Shown here: one piece after another, positions 33,519 through 33,609 of the stretch
How the letters are laid out: every line of letters starts with the position of its first letter
How positions within the stretch are numbered: the stretch's first letter is position 1
Assembly (NCBI RefSeq): GCF_008086175.1
Contig: NZ_VSKM01000019.1
Coordinates: 1-33,609 of the forward strand
Direction of reading: 5' to 3'
Source: Bizionia saleffrena
Lineage (GTDB): Bacteria > Bacteroidota > Bacteroidia > Flavobacteriales > Flavobacteriaceae
DNA: 33,609 nt
The notes under the pieces: model-generated
The model's database searches: none
Seen by the model: only the letters and a program-made list of their open reading frames with translations
Told to the model about the DNA's origin: nothing
Translations under genes and position numbers: made by a program

Positions 33519-33608
33519 TTAACTTTTCACTAAAGTACTTCTATAAGAATCATCATATATTAATCCAGATTTTGCTATTGCAAAAGCTTGTTTTAGTAGC
33601 TTATTACA
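33519..33608 (-). CDS. C-terminal end of a possible IS110-type transposase, 5' part off the window
   Basis: The minus-strand frame is open from the window edge and reads CNKLLKQAFAIAKSGLIYDD, then a Tyr-Arg-Ser-Thr stretch, and stops at 33519-33521. The CNKLLKQAFAIAKSG-type ending resembles C-termini I associate with IS110/IS116-family transposases of Bacteroidota, from memory only. Only 29 residues are visible, so the family is tentative; 33486-33518 would be the end of that element. Confidence 0.4.
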   Translation of the reverse strand, partial: CNKLLKQAFAIAKSGLIYDDSYRSTLVKS

Positions 33609-33609
33609 G

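Overview
The window looks like a chromosomal piece of a marine-type member of the Flavobacteriaceae (Bacteroidota). The evidence is: type IX secretion sorting tails on two secreted proteases, -7 promoter boxes of the form TAnnTTTG, low GC, a fused hemC-hemD gene, and small lipoproteins of a flavobacterial style. No rRNA, tRNA or CRISPR array was seen.

Left accessory part (1-3820). A partial secreted protein with a Gly/Ser/Asn-rich linker and an HECIH zinc-protease-like motif overlaps a small signal-peptide protein. A second, ruined copy of this pair seems to follow: a 27-codon gene start, a complete IS30-family element, then the frameshifted 3' part of a paralogue of the small protein. Both copies end in the same unusual long-loop hairpin. 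This is the best candidate for a little-described system: a possible effector and immunity module, with a decayed duplicate.

Core part (4047-31951). It opens with the two subunits of a 3-oxoacid CoA-transferase (scoA, scoB), a double-ATPase peptide-type ABC protein, and two neighbouring secreted metalloproteases (M43-like and M4-like). The proteases share GEVED, chitin-binding-like and T9SS tail modules. Next come, on the minus strand, a DEDDy exonuclease and a membrane-anchored serine hydrolase. A long minus-strand run then reads hemA, hemCD, hemE, an EI24 membrane protein, a GNAT acetyltransferase, hemF, a YchJ-like protein, hemB, a CNNM/CBS membrane protein and ogt. Divergently, an AraC-type regulator is followed by hemH, a MATE transporter and hemJ, then a histidine kinase and an enoyl-CoA hydratase. 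Together hemA, B, CD, E, F, J and H cover the protoporphyrin-dependent heme route from glutamyl-tRNA, except for glutamate-1-semialdehyde aminomutase (hemL), which is not in the window.

Right accessory part (31952-33609). A gene-free AT-rich stretch leads into an overlapping pair (membrane protein and small XRE regulator) bracketed by short inverted repeats. The C-terminal end of what may be an IS110-type transposase sits at the window edge.

Between genes lie three copies of a roughly 90-base two-hairpin repeat, an 11-base tandem repeat, several clear terminators, and two similar palindromes of the form ACGGTTT...CCGTAA.
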